A DNA stretch of 64,000 nucleotides from Conchocele bisecta (GCA_029237695.1 CM055266.1:125602569-125666568); one strand, 5' to 3'. Positions 46,031 to 58,444 are shown, counted from the stretch's first letter. Translations and numbers: made by a program. The notes: generated by a model not told the origin, from the sequence alone.

Positions 46031-46260
46031 TTGGCTGTGGTTGGAGAAATTGGGATCTGTGGACAGTGCAGGTCCCGATCAAGTATCACACTCCTGTATT
46101 CTGATAACGATCTATACAGCTCGATAGAGTCATGACGGGTGTTTCATTGATTGAATAGCGAACAGTGCAGATCCTGATCAGACTGTGCGGACGCACAGTC
46201 TGATCTGGATCTACACTGGTCGCAAAACCAATAAGACCCATTTCTCCAAATGACAGCCAC
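46031..46260. mobile_element. Family G element, copy G8 (reverse)
   Basis: TTGGCTGTGGTTGGAGAAAT to CATTTCTCCAAATGACAGCC, with the core CAGATCCTGATCAGACTGTG and its complement around CGGACGC. Confidence 0.68.
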
Positions 46261-46416
46261 ATTTCCAACACTGCATAATGGCATTCATAAAGTGTAATCA
46301 ATGCGATATTTTGAATCATGGCGAAGGGTGAAGTTAATATTGTACAACCCTATTAGTCATTCGGCAAATGCAAAATAGAATTTTCTGCGGTTGCGTGCGT
46401 ATAGAACCGAAATACG

Positions 46417-46611
46417 CTGCCGCCTGCGCCAACTTGTCTATTTCATTATTTCAAAACACTTAAGTACTATGCTTGAAATCAAGCAGCTTGATTGGCTGAG
46501 CCTAGTGCTCAGGGTCATGCACTCAAATTGCTTTATTGCGAGTTGACATTGCCAATATATGTTAAAAACGTCGAAAATCTGGTCAATATTAACGCAGGCG
46601 TTTGTGTACAA
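46417..46611. mobile_element. Family I element, copy I2 (decayed centre)
   Basis: Ends CGCTGCCGCCTGCGCC and AACGCAGGCGTTTGTGTA are inverted. GCTTGAAATCAAGCAGCTTG is present, but the CAGCTCAGG stem is degraded. Confidence 0.6.
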
Positions 46612-46654
46612 TTTAATTGTAAATATTCAGAAATTGCTATGGTAGATAGGATCG

Positions 46655-46763
46655 TCATGCTTTTAACAAGCAATATATATCAGTATTAGCCTACAGGAGT
46701 GTACTAGTTGAGCCACACTGGTCACACAACCCATAAGCCCCATGTCTCCAGTCACAGCCACAA
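46655..46763. mobile_element. Family G right part, copy G9
   Basis: CATGCTTTTAACAAGCAATA, CTACAGGAGTGTACTAGTTG and CCATAAGCCCCATGTCTCCA are in family order. The left half and core are absent. Confidence 0.5.
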
Positions 46764-46990
46764 ATATGTACGTTTGTGAAACCTGATTACGCCTGTATGC
46801 ACTACAGACGCCATCCGTTGTTACGTAAGACAGTAAATCTACCACATACGGCGTGTGCCATGTTGCAACACAATACTGAGATTTGTTCGAATAAAGAGCC
46901 ACTTGTTCTGAACTCCATCTATATGTAGGGTGATTTGTCTCCCTCCCCCATGATTAGACCACACCATTCATAACACACAGACTATCAGGG

Positions 46991-47380
46991 CTCCAGATAA
47001 GGAATTAGTAATTGAGTACTGTCACTCTATCATTACTGAAGCAATTGGGTATTTAAAAATTTTAATTAGGTAAAATATAATCACACTACTGTTTACACAT
47101 CAACAGACAGAAATTATTGAATAGTTTGCTTCGAAATGAAAACAAGTCTTGGCATTTCATTAGAATTGTCTCCATGAAGACAATTCTAATGAAATACCAA
47201 GATGTGTTTTGATGGAAAATAATAAAAATATGCTATAGTTGTGATCTGTCTATTGTTTTCTGCAGCATGATAAAGGTACCGCAATTTTATATTGCTTTTT
47301 CATACTCGCTACTTATGATTTCACTTGGTTTTTTGGCAATTTTAATTGGGTATTTAAGCAAATACGCAGCTTATCTGGAG
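46991..47380. mobile_element. Family J element, copy J2
   Basis: The 390-bp element has perfect 11-bp ends CTCCAGATAAG/CTTATCTGGAG. Its internal hairpin, TGGCATTTCATTAGAATTGT and complement, spans about 47140-47210. It is very similar to 19107-19496, including GCAATTGGGTATTT near both ends. Confidence 0.68.
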
Positions 47381-47591
47381 CTATGGACTATGGAGATTTA
47401 CTGTTCTGTATCATATGTACATATCGAATTCATCGGCAGATAGGTTACAACCCATCAAAAGTTTACATATATAATTAATAACAACACCTGCATGCTTGTG
47501 TATGCTCTAGCCAAAATTGAAGGTAGTAAAGATACAACTAGAAGCTAGTTTCGTCTACCGTTGACGTTGGTGAAGAATTTGCGTGTTACAG

Positions 47592-47706
47592 AACACCGTG
47601 GTGTTTCATTGATGGAATGGCGAACAGTGTAGATTATGATGCACAATCTGATCTGGATCTACACTGGTCGCAAAGTCCATAAGACCCTTTTTTTTCAGTC
47701 ATAGAT
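47592..47706. mobile_element. Family G partial, copy G10
   Basis: CACCGTGGTGTTTCATTGAT, GGCGAACAGTGTAGATTATG and GCAAAGTCCATAAGACCC. The core hairpin is shortened. Confidence 0.5.
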
Positions 47707-48022
47707 ACGTTTTACTCCAAGCACAAGAAACGGTCCTCGCATCAAACACGAGTTGACACGACTGTTCTACATGTGTGTCACGAATAATGCATTTTGTGAC
47801 ACATTTCCACCATATGTGTGCATATTATGATAATATCATGATCGTTGCTTACTAGTTCATCTGATACATATCATTTAAATATATAACTACTGTTTGAACA
47901 GAAATCTGTATTGAAATCTAGATAAATGTACTTTCTGTCGCATTGATATACATACGTGTTTATGCATACCGGTTATACATAGATGTAATTTGCTGTGTCG
48001 AGGCATTGTGTAGGTATTGTCG

Positions 48023-48328
48023 TTATCCCGTCAACACAGTGCGTATGTGCCGTGAAACACGGTGACGTGAAACATTTTTGATATCCTGTCAATACGACAT
48101 AATCACTGCGTATGAATATGTGCGGTGGCTGGGGTTATTTTTATTGCATTTTAAAGCTATTTGTATGTGTTGACGGGATAAATAGTATAGTAGGTTAGTG
48201 CCGTGAATGGGGAAAATATCTGGCGCGGCACGGAAACGGGATGTGCTCGGCAGAGCCTCGCCCATCCCGTTTCCGAAGCCTTGCCAGATATTGTTCCCAT
48301 TCACGGCACTAACCTACTATTCTCTATG
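48023..48328. repeat. Family C large hairpin, copy C4 (with insertion in tail)
   Basis: TATCCCGTCAACACAGTGCG to TACTATTCTCTATGTA. An extra segment (GACATAATCACTGCGTATGA, TGTGCGGTGGCTGGGG) is shared with 52329-52842 but absent from the copies at 9884 and 24030, defining a subfamily. Confidence 0.75.
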
Positions 48329-49008
48329 TATCAGCTTCTCTATCAATTTGATATAGACCACGTGTCTTCCAACTTGTCGGTGGGATTGCAGCTATGTTAC
48401 CACTCCTGTCAACTAGAATATGCGAAATCGTATACTTGTTTCCGGTAGCAGCTACGCCATCAAAGACGTCACAAGTCATCGTAAATAGCGCTAAACATTA
48501 GTGATTTTTTCAGAAGAATATAATTACTAGTTTTCTCGTGAATTCTTGCACGCCTTTAAGTTCATTTATGAAACATGTTCGACATGATAAGACTGAATGT
48601 TCTCAAGAGCGGAATTCGTTTTGTTTGTTTTGCTTTTGGAAAGGGGTGTGGGAGTAAAACTTGGAATTTGACACAGCAAGATGGAGCCTGAGACAACCCA
48701 ACTTGTGGTATTAACACTCCACATGCGGAAGAGTCAATATGGATATAAATTGTAAATATTTTCCGGATTTGCTCATTTCATCCATGAAATATACGACGAG
48801 ACGGTTTAAATTCTGAACAAATCGGGAAAAGTATGAAAAAGAATACATCGAAAAATGGTGATCATGAACATGGACTTCGATGGATTGAGTATTTATTTCG
48901 TAATAACGCACAGAAAAGAATGCATAAATACAATATTCTGTATAAGACCTATATAAGATATTCTGTTCTATGCTATTTCTGCCTCGGTGTTTGGCTGATG
49001 GCTACGGA

Positions 49009-49399
49009 GCCCCCAGGGGATGTAGATTTCATTTTTTATTAATTCTTTCCCACGAAATAACAATTCGTTCCCTCAATTTAACAATTCGTTCCCACGAATT
49101 AACATTTCGTTCCCACGAATTAACAATTCGTTCCCACGAAATAACAATTCGTTCCCACGGGAACGAATTGTTATATCGTGGGAACGAATTGTTATGTCGT
49201 GGGAACGAATTGTTATTTCGTAGGAACGAATTGTTAAATTGAGGAAACGAATTGGTATATCGTGGGAACGAATTGTTAATTCGAGTGTTATATCAGGGGA
49301 ACGAATTGTTAATTCGAGGGAACGAATTTATAAATTGAGGGAACGAATTGTTATTTCGTGGGAACGAATTAATTAAAAAAATCCATGTCCCCTGCGGGG
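49009..49399. repeat. Family D fold-back tandem array, copy D2
   Basis: About six forward 21-bp units (ACAATTCGTTCCCACGAA) are followed by about ten inverted ones. The array is bounded by GCCCCCAGGGGATGTA and CATGTCCCCTGCGGGG, the same kind of ends as 3346-3628. It ends about 120 bp from the N-finger exon's donor. Confidence 0.8.
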
Positions 49400-49495
49400 T
49401 TGGCTAGGTTTACCTTGGAGTATTTTCGATTTGTTCTCTGGCTACGCCATTGTATATCCACTGGTTCATACACACACACAAACAGCACTGTGTTA

Positions 49496-49804
<309 letters not shown>

Positions 49805-50036
49805 CTACCCTGGTAATATCTAACATTTATTTAATAAAATAAAAACAATAAACGCCAGTTTGGGCTTTTGAAAAAAAGTATTCGGGTATTTCCGTTTGTT
49901 CCTTGTCATTTACGACAGAAAGCGGAAACATCGGAAGTTATTTAATTTGCTGCCCTCAGTGCACGTGTTGAATCAGTTCAGTTTGTTGCAACCACCTGTA
50001 AACTTCCATGTCTAATATTTACAACTTCGTTTTCAG

Positions 50037-50071
50037 CTGGAGGAAAACAGCGTTGAAAACTGATATTGAAG
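50037..50071 (+). other. Possible antisense micro-exon signal
   Basis: CTTCGTTTTCAG followed 35 nt later by GAAG|GTAAGT forms a consensus acceptor/donor pair on the plus strand, opposite to the GATA gene. No flanking exon was found, so it may be chance. Confidence 0.12.
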
Positions 50072-50295
50072 GTAAGTGCTCCGAGAGTAAACATGACGAT
50101 CATTGCGTCCGTTTCCACGGAAATGTATATTTTAATTGCGCGTTCTGATTATTGTCCGGAGCAATTTGCCGCAGACTTGTAGCGGGGAAAATATCAAATT
50201 TCGTGGCAGACATAGAATGTGTGTCGAAACATCGTTGCAAAACTGCAAAACCCGCGATATGCAACTTACTGCCAGCCCGGAATCAAACAATTCGT

Positions 50296-50518
50296 TTATT
50301 TGTTTATACTTGAATATCGTGCTTGAAATCAAGCAGTTTGATTGAGTGAGTCTGAGCTGTGCTACAGCTCAGACTCACTAAATCAAGCTGCTTGATTTCA
50401 AGCACGCTACAGCTCAGATTCACTCGATCAAGCTGCTTGATTTCAAGCACGATATTCAAGTATAAAAAAATAAAAAAATTGACAAATCTGACAAGATTAG
50501 CGCAGGCGGTGGTGTATA
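50296..50518. mobile_element. Family I element, copy I3 with duplicated arm
   Basis: TTGAATATCGTGCTTGAAAT, then CAAGCAGTTTGATTGAGTGA, forms a hairpin with the next arm, and that second arm is then repeated (CAAGCTGCTTGATTTCAAGC at about 50383 and again at about 50429). The end is GATTAGCGCAGGCGGTGGTG. Confidence 0.7.
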
Positions 50519-50547
50519 ATTCGTACTGATCTAGTCACCATGCATAT

Positions 50548-50570
50548 CGGACGGACGGACGGACGGACGA
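50548..50570. repeat. (GGAC)n microsatellite
   Basis: Five and a half CGGA units in a row. Confidence 0.85.
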
Positions 50571-50734
50571 GCTGCTGAATACAAACATCAATAAAACTGT
50601 ACACGCTAAACGTATGATTCTAAGCGGAATAGAAATAGTGGCTATTGTACAAACGTACGAGAAATTTGACCCCCGCCTTTGTAAACACGCATTGATTGCA
50701 TGGCGTCAGTCGTCTTGTATCGTGTATGTCTGAT

Positions 50735-50949
50735 ATGTGGCTGCGAAATGGGGCTTATGGGATGTGTGACCAGTGTAGCTTCTGTAGCTCGATAATGAGC
50801 TATAGTCTGCGTTAGAAGCATGACGGATGTTTCCTTGATGGAGTGACGAATAGTGCAGATCCTGATCGGACTGTGCGGATGCACAGGCTGATCTGGATCT
50901 ACAATGGTCAGCATAATCCATAAGCCCCATTTCTCCAGTCACAACCACA
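50735..50949. mobile_element. Family G element, copy G11 (reverse)
   Basis: ATGTGGCTGCGAAATGGGGC to CCATTTCTCCAGTCACAACC. The core GCAGATCCTGATCGGACTGT and complement are slightly diverged. Confidence 0.65.
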
Positions 50950-51189
50950 TATGACTGGTGACATAATGATCGTGTTTTTTTTTTTCATTCTTTGCGTATT
51001 CAAGTTTAACCGGTGTGTTCGAACCGCCTTAAACGATTTACTTTCCACAATGACCGCCTCGCGGTAACAGGTTTCATTAATGGTCGCGGCTGTCGTATTG
51101 CCTCCCTTATCGCATCGCCTTTTTCGTGGATATCGATTTTGGAAAAAAATGCAAAGTTGTCAGTGAATGTGCATTTGCTTGGGGAAAGT

Positions 51190-51402
51190 TTTGGCTAATA
51201 TGGCATTGCTGGCCAGTCCAGATTTCAATCAGTTAATTGAACTCCTGTTGCCTGATAAGGAGCTGTAAAGTTTGTTAGAAGCGTTTCAATGACTAAATGT
51301 CGAACAGTGCAGACCCTGATCAGACTGCGCGGATGCGCATACCGATCTGTGTTTACACTGGTCATATTGGCCATAAGCCCCATTTATAAAGTCACAGCCA
51401 TA
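51190..51402. mobile_element. Family G element, copy G12 (diverged)
   Basis: GAACAGTGCAGACCCTGATC, GACTGCGCGGATGCGCATA and CCATAAGCCCCATTTATAAA identify it. The left end is hard to place. Confidence 0.5.
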
Positions 51403-51450
51403 AATGACTTCAAAAGTCGAATCAAACTTTAGAACTCATGCGGAATTCAC

Positions 51451-51601
51451 GTCTCCGGTTTAGATCGGTTTCACAGTAATCCAGGCATATGGGCACGCAA
51501 ATGTTTTGCAATCATGAACACACATTTTCTTCAGCGGGAAATATCCGTGAAACCTGCAAACGTAAACATACTGCCGTCCGGTTTAGATAGGCCTGCTATA
51601 C
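51451..51601. mobile_element. Family B MITE, degraded copy B13
   Basis: TCCGGTTTAGATCGGTTTCA, AATCCAGGCATATGGGCACG and TCCGGTTTAGATAGGCCTGC follow family B order with heavy divergence. Confidence 0.45.
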
Positions 51602-51898
51602 ATGAAAACGATGGCTGAAATACCCATATACCTTTCCAAATGCACTCACGCATATATTTTCAAGATTCTCTGAATTCTCACATCTTATTTTCTCAGGCCT
51701 GAGAACGAACGGCTAGCGAGGAATGATAAGCAAAATAAACTCAACCGTTCCTCACCGTGTCATAATAGTGACGAATGTATATTTTCATTGGTAACTTGTA
51801 TTTCAACTATATCCTTGCACCATTAATATCGTACACATAAAAACCGTCCACCTTCCTGTGTACGGTACGTGTGAACCCCGATTCGGTTAGTATACATA

Positions 51899-52118
51899 TA
51901 CAGTGAACTCCTCTCTAAACCGGACACCCTGGGAGGCCCGCATGGTGTCCGGCTTAGAGCGGTTTCACTGTTGATAAGGCATTTGATATGTTTGAGCCAT
52001 AGTTGTGTGTTATGCGATCACGAACAGACACTATCGCCTGCGATAAATGGCCGAAAAACTCATCAAAAATAAGATCACTTGTGTTTTATTGGTGTTCGGT
52101 AAAGAGACGTTCCTGTAT
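51899..52118. mobile_element. Family B MITE, full copy B10
   Basis: TACAGTGAACTCCTCTCTAA opens the hairpin (CCTGGGAGGCCCGCATGG centre). The tail GATCACGAACAGACACTATC and AAACTCATCAAAAATAAGAT leads to GGTGTTCGGTAAAGAGACGT near the closing CTGTA. Confidence 0.65.
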
Positions 52119-52328
52119 AGTTGGAAAACGAAACAGACTGCGCACATATGTCTTTGATGCTATATGTACATGCTTGTCTAATATAATGTCAAATAATATG
52201 TACAAATACGTTAATAATTTTCACTTTTTAAATTTAGTTGTGTTTAATTGTTGAATGTTTAGTTAAATTAACGCATGTATGCTTTAATGCCATATTTTAG
52301 TTGGTTAATATAGGGTGTAAAACATATA

Positions 52329-52842
52329 TTTATCCTGTCAACACAGTGTATATGTGCCGTGAAACACGGTGCCGTGAAACATTATGATATCCTGTCAATA
52401 CGACCTAATCACTGCGTATGAATATGTGCGGTGGCTGGGGTTATTTTTTTTGCATTTCAAAGCCATTTGTAGGTGTTGACGGGATAATAAAATAGTAGGT
52501 TAGTGCCGTGAATTGGGAAAAAATATCTGGCGCGGCACAGAAACGGGATGTGCTCGGCTCTCTGGCGCGGCACGGAAACGGGATGTGCTCGGAGCCGAGC
52601 ACATCCCATTTCCGTGCCGCGCCAGATATTGTTTCCCATTCACGGCAGTAACCTACTATTCTCGATCTATTTTCCTTCTTTCTCAACCAAAGTATATGTT
52701 GTGACCACTCATTTGAACCGTCTCGGCGAGACGGTTCAAATAAGTGGTCACAACATATACTTCTGATGAGAAATAAAGAAATTCTTGAGCCTTGCCGGAT
52801 ATTTTTTCCCATTCACGGCACTGACCTACTATGCTATATATC
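52329..52842. repeat. C-E composite repeat, copy 2
   Basis: A C tail (TTATCCTGTCAACACAGTG), a C hairpin at 52490-52665 with an internal duplication (GGCGCGGCAC.GAAACGGGAT twice), an E palindrome, then a half C arm (TTCTTGAGCCTTGCCGGATA to GACCTACTATGC). It has the same order as 2887-3330, reversed. Confidence 0.75.
52670..52780. repeat. Family E perfect palindrome, copy E4
   Basis: AAGTATATGTTGTGACCACT, then CATTTGAACCGTCTCG, with complement and the right flank CTTCTGATGAGAAATAAAGA. Nearly identical to the copy at 2953-3058. Confidence 0.8.
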
Positions 52843-53379
52843 CACGGTGCAACAGCTATACGTAGAGTTATTTCATGGCTACCATGTCCGGGTTATACCA
52901 TTGCATTTCCACGTGTGTGTACACAGTGGGCCAGTAATCAACTGAGCCATCAATTCACCAACACCACACACATGTACTAAACAATATGTCAGTAAAGAGT
53001 TATTAAAAATATGCTACATTTTGTATTTACACAATAAATGCTGAAACTATTAATATGCAACATACTATCAGTTTAATATCGTAAATTGTGAATAGTTAAT
53101 CAGATGTATGTGTAAGATTGTAAAATCAGATACATGTTAATTATGTAAAATTACAATAATGAACACGATTAACTGCAAGTCTCGTTCTCAATAAATGAGT
53201 TGAGTCAATGACGTTTTCTGAATGATTCCATTTACCATCAAGCGTGGCCGTTACCCTCACTCTCCAACACCAAAAAACAGACAACAAGATGAGGCTAGAA
53301 ATGAAACATGAGGTGTGAGTGCAACAGAAATACGAAAAGCAAACGATGATTTTGAGTCACCATTTATTCTACACTAAAA

Positions 53380-53560
53380 TACACGGAGTTTAAAATAAGC
53401 AAACTAGAAGGTGGCGAGAAATGGCGGGAAACCAAGGTGCGAGAGAGGAAGTAATTAACCCCGGTAACCGACTACTAGAAGGCGCTGACCTGCAGATCGG
53501 TTGCCGGCGTCCATGTCACCCTCATAGCGCTGTAACATGCTGTCTGCAAAAGATCGGGCA
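53380..53560. promoter_or_regulatory. GC-richer unique block in intron
   Basis: Repeat-free sequence with GAAGGTGGCGAGAAATGGCG and GTTGCCGGCGTCCATGTCAC stands out against AT-rich flanks. No ORF or splice pair is convincing. It could be a conserved non-coding element. Confidence 0.15.
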
Positions 53561-53720
53561 GAGAACCCTACAACAAATTGACAGGCGTTTAGTTTCGTAA
53601 AATAATTAAAGTGTGTACATTTAGTTTCGTAAAAAAAAATAATTAAAATTTTCGTAGGTTTAGAGAGTGTACATTCAGTTTTGGCTGGGACTAATGATGT
53701 ATGTATGGTCCCAGGTTTCG

Positions 53721-53942
53721 TAAACCCTTTGAACCCGAAATCCCGCTATATCTGTTTATGCAAAAAGTGCAGATCCAGATGAGCCGGCTCTTAACGAGCC
53801 GTCTCATCAGGATCTGCACTTTTTGAAAGCAATTTTAATATTTTTGAGAACAATAACACCCCCTTTTCATAAATGAAAATCATTTTGTGACCATTGGATT
53901 GGTCGGAACATTAGCATATCACAGTCCATTCCAGTTCCTTAG
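53721..53942. mobile_element. Family H element, copy H4 (reverse)
   Basis: AAACCCTTTGAACCCGAAAT through the core AAAAAGTGCAGATCCAGATG..CATCAGGATCTGCACTTTTT to CATTCCAGTTCCTTAGG. The final TTGAAAGGGTTAA end is missing. Confidence 0.75.
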
Positions 53943-54118
53943 GTGTGTATTTTAAGTATTATTTTCGTGGACTAGAATGCAAATAAATATTCTTTGTTTC
54001 TGATATTAAAGCAGGAATTTATCACTATGTATTTATTTTTGTTTACTATCAATATTTATTCTACACAAGTTGCTACCGATTTTTATTCGAATAGTCTATG
54101 TGAATAGCAATACTTTGT

Positions 54119-54139
54119 TGCTGTTGTTGTTGTTGTTTT
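54119..54139. repeat. (GTT)n microsatellite
   Basis: GCTGTTGTTGTTGTTGTTTT. Confidence 0.75.
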
Positions 54140-54270
54140 TTGCAGGTAACCATGGCGACAGTGATGCTGGTTGTAGTGGTGTCAATATATTTTATTATTT
54201 TCACTATATAATTAAGTAAATGGAATAATATTACCAGTGATGTTAATTGGCATGTATAAATTAAAAATAA

Positions 54271-54378
54271 TTGAGCCTATGCTCAATAAATATAATTCCA
54301 TCAATTAAAATTTCCCGACGGTCCTAACTTTGCACTTACGAACATTGTAGTCGTACGAAGTTTAGTGAAACTGACCCC
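54271..54378. repeat. Family A element, right half only, A5
   Basis: TTGAGCCTATGCTCAATAAA, then TTTGCACTTACGAACATT and GAAGTTTAGTGAAACTGACC. The left arm is absent. A short hairpin, CTGTATCAGAGCG..GTCTGATACAGG, follows at 54378-54418. Confidence 0.65.
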
Positions 54379-55683
54379 TGTATCAGAGCGTTCACGCATG
54401 TGCGGTCTGATACAGGTCCATAGTCCATACATTAATCTGGGTTTATCTTGTTTGTTAATATTTTTCTTATGAAACATATTACAAGCACAAATAAAGTTCG
54501 TCCAATAACATATTTCCTACTTCACACAAAAGTATGCGTATCACGTCCTTGATCTCGGAACAGGTCGCGATTCAACAAGACCGTTGATGTTTATTGCTTG
54601 TTTACTTTCGCTCCTTTTGTCAATTTATTTCACCAATGTGTGATCGGGAGTATTGATAAAATTCCTATCAATCTTACATAAATTTTATATTTATATTTGC
54701 TGATATAGCCAATGTTGAGCGCCTTTGATTTTACAATGGATTAGTGTTCAGATATAATCGAACATGACCTACTGTCTGTTTCGATTTGACTACTATGCTC
54801 ATATTATGGATTGAATATAAAGTGCCAATGTGTGTACAAGACAACGAAGTTATCAAAATTTTAAATTAAAAATAAATCTTGACCAGGCTTTTGTATACCA
54901 GCCGTATTATACCAGCCTTATTGCATCGCCATATATTTTTGCAGATAATTATTTCGAAACAAATTTGCATTCGTTGCCATATATGACGTTACAAGTAGAC
55001 ACAAAGGTCTGAGCTCACCTGGATTTTTTTAATAGAAATCAGTATCGGTGGAAAATCGCGATGAGATACAGAAGGTGATGTCAGAACCAGTTATCTTACT
55101 ACAATTATCCTGATAGACATAAATCTTTCGTCAAAATAAATTGAGATTTGCAGAATAATTTGGCGGGATTTTAAACATTTTCCGGATATTTTCAACCATG
55201 CATATATATAGCAACATCTACATAGCATGGTTAAATTTGTACATAACTCTATGTTTGTTAAATAGTGATTTATCAGAGCGTTTCTGTTTCAAACCATTGA
55301 TCACGTGATGTGTCCATATATCTGTCAGTTACCGGCAGTAATATTGTCTTTCGAACATTATAACATCATTTAATTAAAGTTAACCAATTTAATTAACGCT
55401 GTTGTAGTCACGTGGCTGTTGAGAAACAAACCATTGCAAATGTTAGTCGTAGAATGGTTCATGAATAAAGTGAACATATTGTGTTATTGCTGGAATGGTT
55501 AAAAATAAGGGTTGATTGTGCGTTTGTTGAAAATGTGTTATCCTTGGAATTGTGTTGTACAGTACAGTTTGCTTTTATTTTAAGCAACTTGTCATTAAAA
55601 TTATGTAAAAATGAGACGCATATACTGCATATATTAAGATTATAAGCCATTGAACATCATTTGCTATACATGAAATATATGCA

Positions 55684-55745
55684 AATTCTGCAGATCCGGA
55701 TGAGCCGGCTCGAAACGAGCCGGCTCATCCGGGTCTGCAGAAATT
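55684..55745. repeat. Family H core hairpin alone, 62 bp
   Basis: AATTCTGCAGATCCGGATGA, then GCCGGCTCG, pairs with its complement with one mismatch. The H ends are absent. Confidence 0.72.
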
Positions 55746-56059
55746 GTATTGTAGATTTTATTTTTATATAATAATTTTCTATGTATATGTTATGGTGAAG
55801 AAATAGTAAGGAACAATGTATGTCAGATATCCAGTGGTGTAATAGACAAAATACAGAAAATAGCTATTGGTATATTACATATTCACAGTGTAATTGTTCT
55901 ATTCTGTAATTGTCACAGTGTCAGTGGAAGCACTGGGAAAGTGTGTGCAGAGTGTGTGTGATAACTGATCAGGATCTACGTAGTTCAACAACTTAGTAAT
56001 CAGGAGTGTGTCACAACCGATCAGGGTATACACTGTACGACACCGCAATAATCTCCTTT

Positions 56060-56330
56060 TTCCCGGGGTGGCTCACATACCCGTAACTACAGATCCGAGA
56101 AGTCAGAACAGCGGGTGTATCTATCGCCACGGGCACCTTGCCGGATAATGTCCAGCTAAGACGGTATAATCCCACTGGCGCGGGTCAACAGGCACCCCGC
56201 GGTACACCGACGTTAGCTCGTTATCGCGTTAGCAGTTAATTGGGGATATAGCCCGATAACATTACGTAAATACGCAAGAAAGTTAGTGCCATTTGGACGC
56301 CTAGTTACATTTGTGGACAGCCATTGACCA
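56060..56330. promoter_or_regulatory. CpG-richer unique block with GATA-type sites
   Basis: GGCACCTTGCCGGATAATGT, ACCGACGTTAGCTCGTTATC and TATAGCCCGATAACATTACG include several GATA-core motifs on both strands in a repeat-free, CpG-rich 270 bp. Autoregulation is common for GATA genes, so it is a candidate enhancer by inference only. Confidence 0.22.
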
Positions 56331-56824
56331 TTGGGGAAATACATCTTTAAATTAATGTCTAATCAATATACAAAAACAAAATCATAAGTAAAACAATCAG
56401 GTACTACATTGTCATTCTAAATTAGAATTATGAGAGACTATGTACATACATTATCACGTTGTTCTAATAAAACATATACAACATAAAACAGTTACAAGAA
56501 AAAAGTAGAAATCAAAGAACCATAGTTAATCTTGACATTAATTCAATGTTTAAAAATTAATTAAAATAAACGGCTTATTAACATTTGAATGGTTCTGAAT
56601 CTTTAAAATGAGTAATTGGTATGAATATATGCATGTTAAGCATGTTAGTATCTTTAAATCTTAGAAAAGGTAACGATATTTTTTTCATAAAAGTATTTAC
56701 ATTATGGTAACATTGCCGACAGTTTGAAAAACAACAACATATCAACAGATATAACACATATTTGACTATGTGATTCAAATGAAAAAGTACAGAATCTACA
56801 TTCTTGTTGAGATCAGTAACATTA

Positions 56825-56895
56825 TACAGTGGCACCTCTCTAAACCGGACACCCTGGGGTGTCCCCCAGGGTGTCCGGTTTGGAGAGGTTCTACC
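56825..56895. mobile_element. Family B hairpin only, B11
   Basis: ACAGTGGCACCTCTCTAAAC with complement GGTTTGGAGAGGTTCTAC; centre CCCTGGGGTGTCCCCCAGGG. Confidence 0.6.
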
Positions 56896-57394
56896 CCAAC
56901 GGCGGGAGCGGAGTCCCCTGTATAAACCACTCCATATGACACGCGCCATATTTGTTGTTCATATTAGCACCATTCGGCTAAGTGTTGTCATTTCAAGTGG
57001 ACGCATTACTACCACTACATTTCAAGAGGTCTCGAAATTAGTACAGTCTGTTTGGAAATATGACTTGTCTCACACAGTCGGATATGATAGAAAATGACGT
57101 CGAAATTCCGGACGTTTCACCTTGCAAATATTCAAAGTGATGACGTTTAAATGGTATCAATTGTGACGTTGTTTTCCGCGCATTTATGACAAGAGCAGAT
57201 CGTCGTTCTGACGTTTTAAATTCAAAACTGGAATACTCACTAAGGAGGTTTTTTGATAGCCTGACACACACGTTTCCTGACTTAGCTACTTGTTTCATTC
57301 ACCTACCAAGAGGTTATAATGCAAATAGAGACATCTTTCATACGTAGGAGCAAACATGTACACTAAGTTCACATGTTTATAACATCATGTTGCA

Positions 57395-57664
57395 GGGGAC
57401 CGTTTCACTTCGTATGATACAGTTTATGAGACGTAAATAAACAATTTAGCTAAAATGTTCGTAAGTGCAAACTTATGATTGTCTGTAAATTCCGCATTAA
57501 CAATGTTTTCTTGTAAACAATTACTTGATTTACATTTATTGAGCATAGGCTGCATATGCAGCCTATGCTCAATAAATGTAAATCAATCAATTGAAATTCC
57601 CAGACGATCCTAAAGTTCCACTTACGAACATTTTAGTCATACGAAGTTTAATGAAATCCCCCCA
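57395..57664. repeat. Family A element, copy A6
   Basis: GGGGACCGTTTCACTTCGTA to AATGAAATCCCCCC. The central stem GAGCATAGGCTGCATATGCA is intact. The left arm carries an extra AT-rich piece. Confidence 0.75.
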
Positions 57665-58371
57665 GGTGTTTGCTTTTCAGACGGCGCGTTGCACATGGAT
57701 AGTATTTCAAGATTTGTAAATCTTGCGGTAGTAGCAATCAATCAGACTGTTTGAATCGCAAGCCATCGTTTATAAAAGTTGAAACAGTTGCACATATCAT
57801 CCTATTGTATCGACACGCGAATGTCCGCCATCATATCACCATGTACCAGGCGAATCAAAGCCTGCCGTAAATTGCCGTCTATTGTTATTAATCGTTCGGA
57901 TATTTCTGATATGTTCAACGGGACAATTTGCACATTAATATAACACGAATCAATACTAGAATGCATGTATTCATGCGCATATTGCCCTGAACCCAAATGG
58001 TCTCATTTCGGAATATCGAACTATAGCCTATTACTATACAATGGCCATGAAATTCCGATTTATACAGAAAATTGCAATTTCCACAGTCAATTTCGCCGGC
58101 CGTTATGGCGGTAAACCTGAGATCGAGCGGGTTTCCATCGATAGAAACAATGCTGGTGACATGTTGAACGATTGTTGCGCCGCCATGAAAGGAAGACATT
58201 GTGAGAGCAAAACAGAACAACTGACCCATCATTGATAAATGTTGTTATCTGGAAGGCACAAAGGAACAAGACAACATAATATATAAACGCGTATGCAACA
58301 TACGTGTGTCGTGCACGATTTGCATGAGAAACTGACAGTATTTATAGAAGAATCAGTTGACAAAATATAAT

Positions 58372-58444
58372 GCAGAGTGACATCTCTCGAAACCGGACAC
58401 CCTGGGAGGTTCCCAGGGTGTCCGGTTTAGAGAGGTTTCACTGT
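58372..58444. mobile_element. Family B hairpin only, B12
   Basis: CAGAGTGACATCTCTCGAAA, then CCGGACACCCTGGG, with complement GGTTTAGAGAGGTTTCACTG. Confidence 0.6.

Noticed and set aside
48970..49242. Open frame with repeated RSHELTI
   Set aside because: Same D-type array as above, not a protein.
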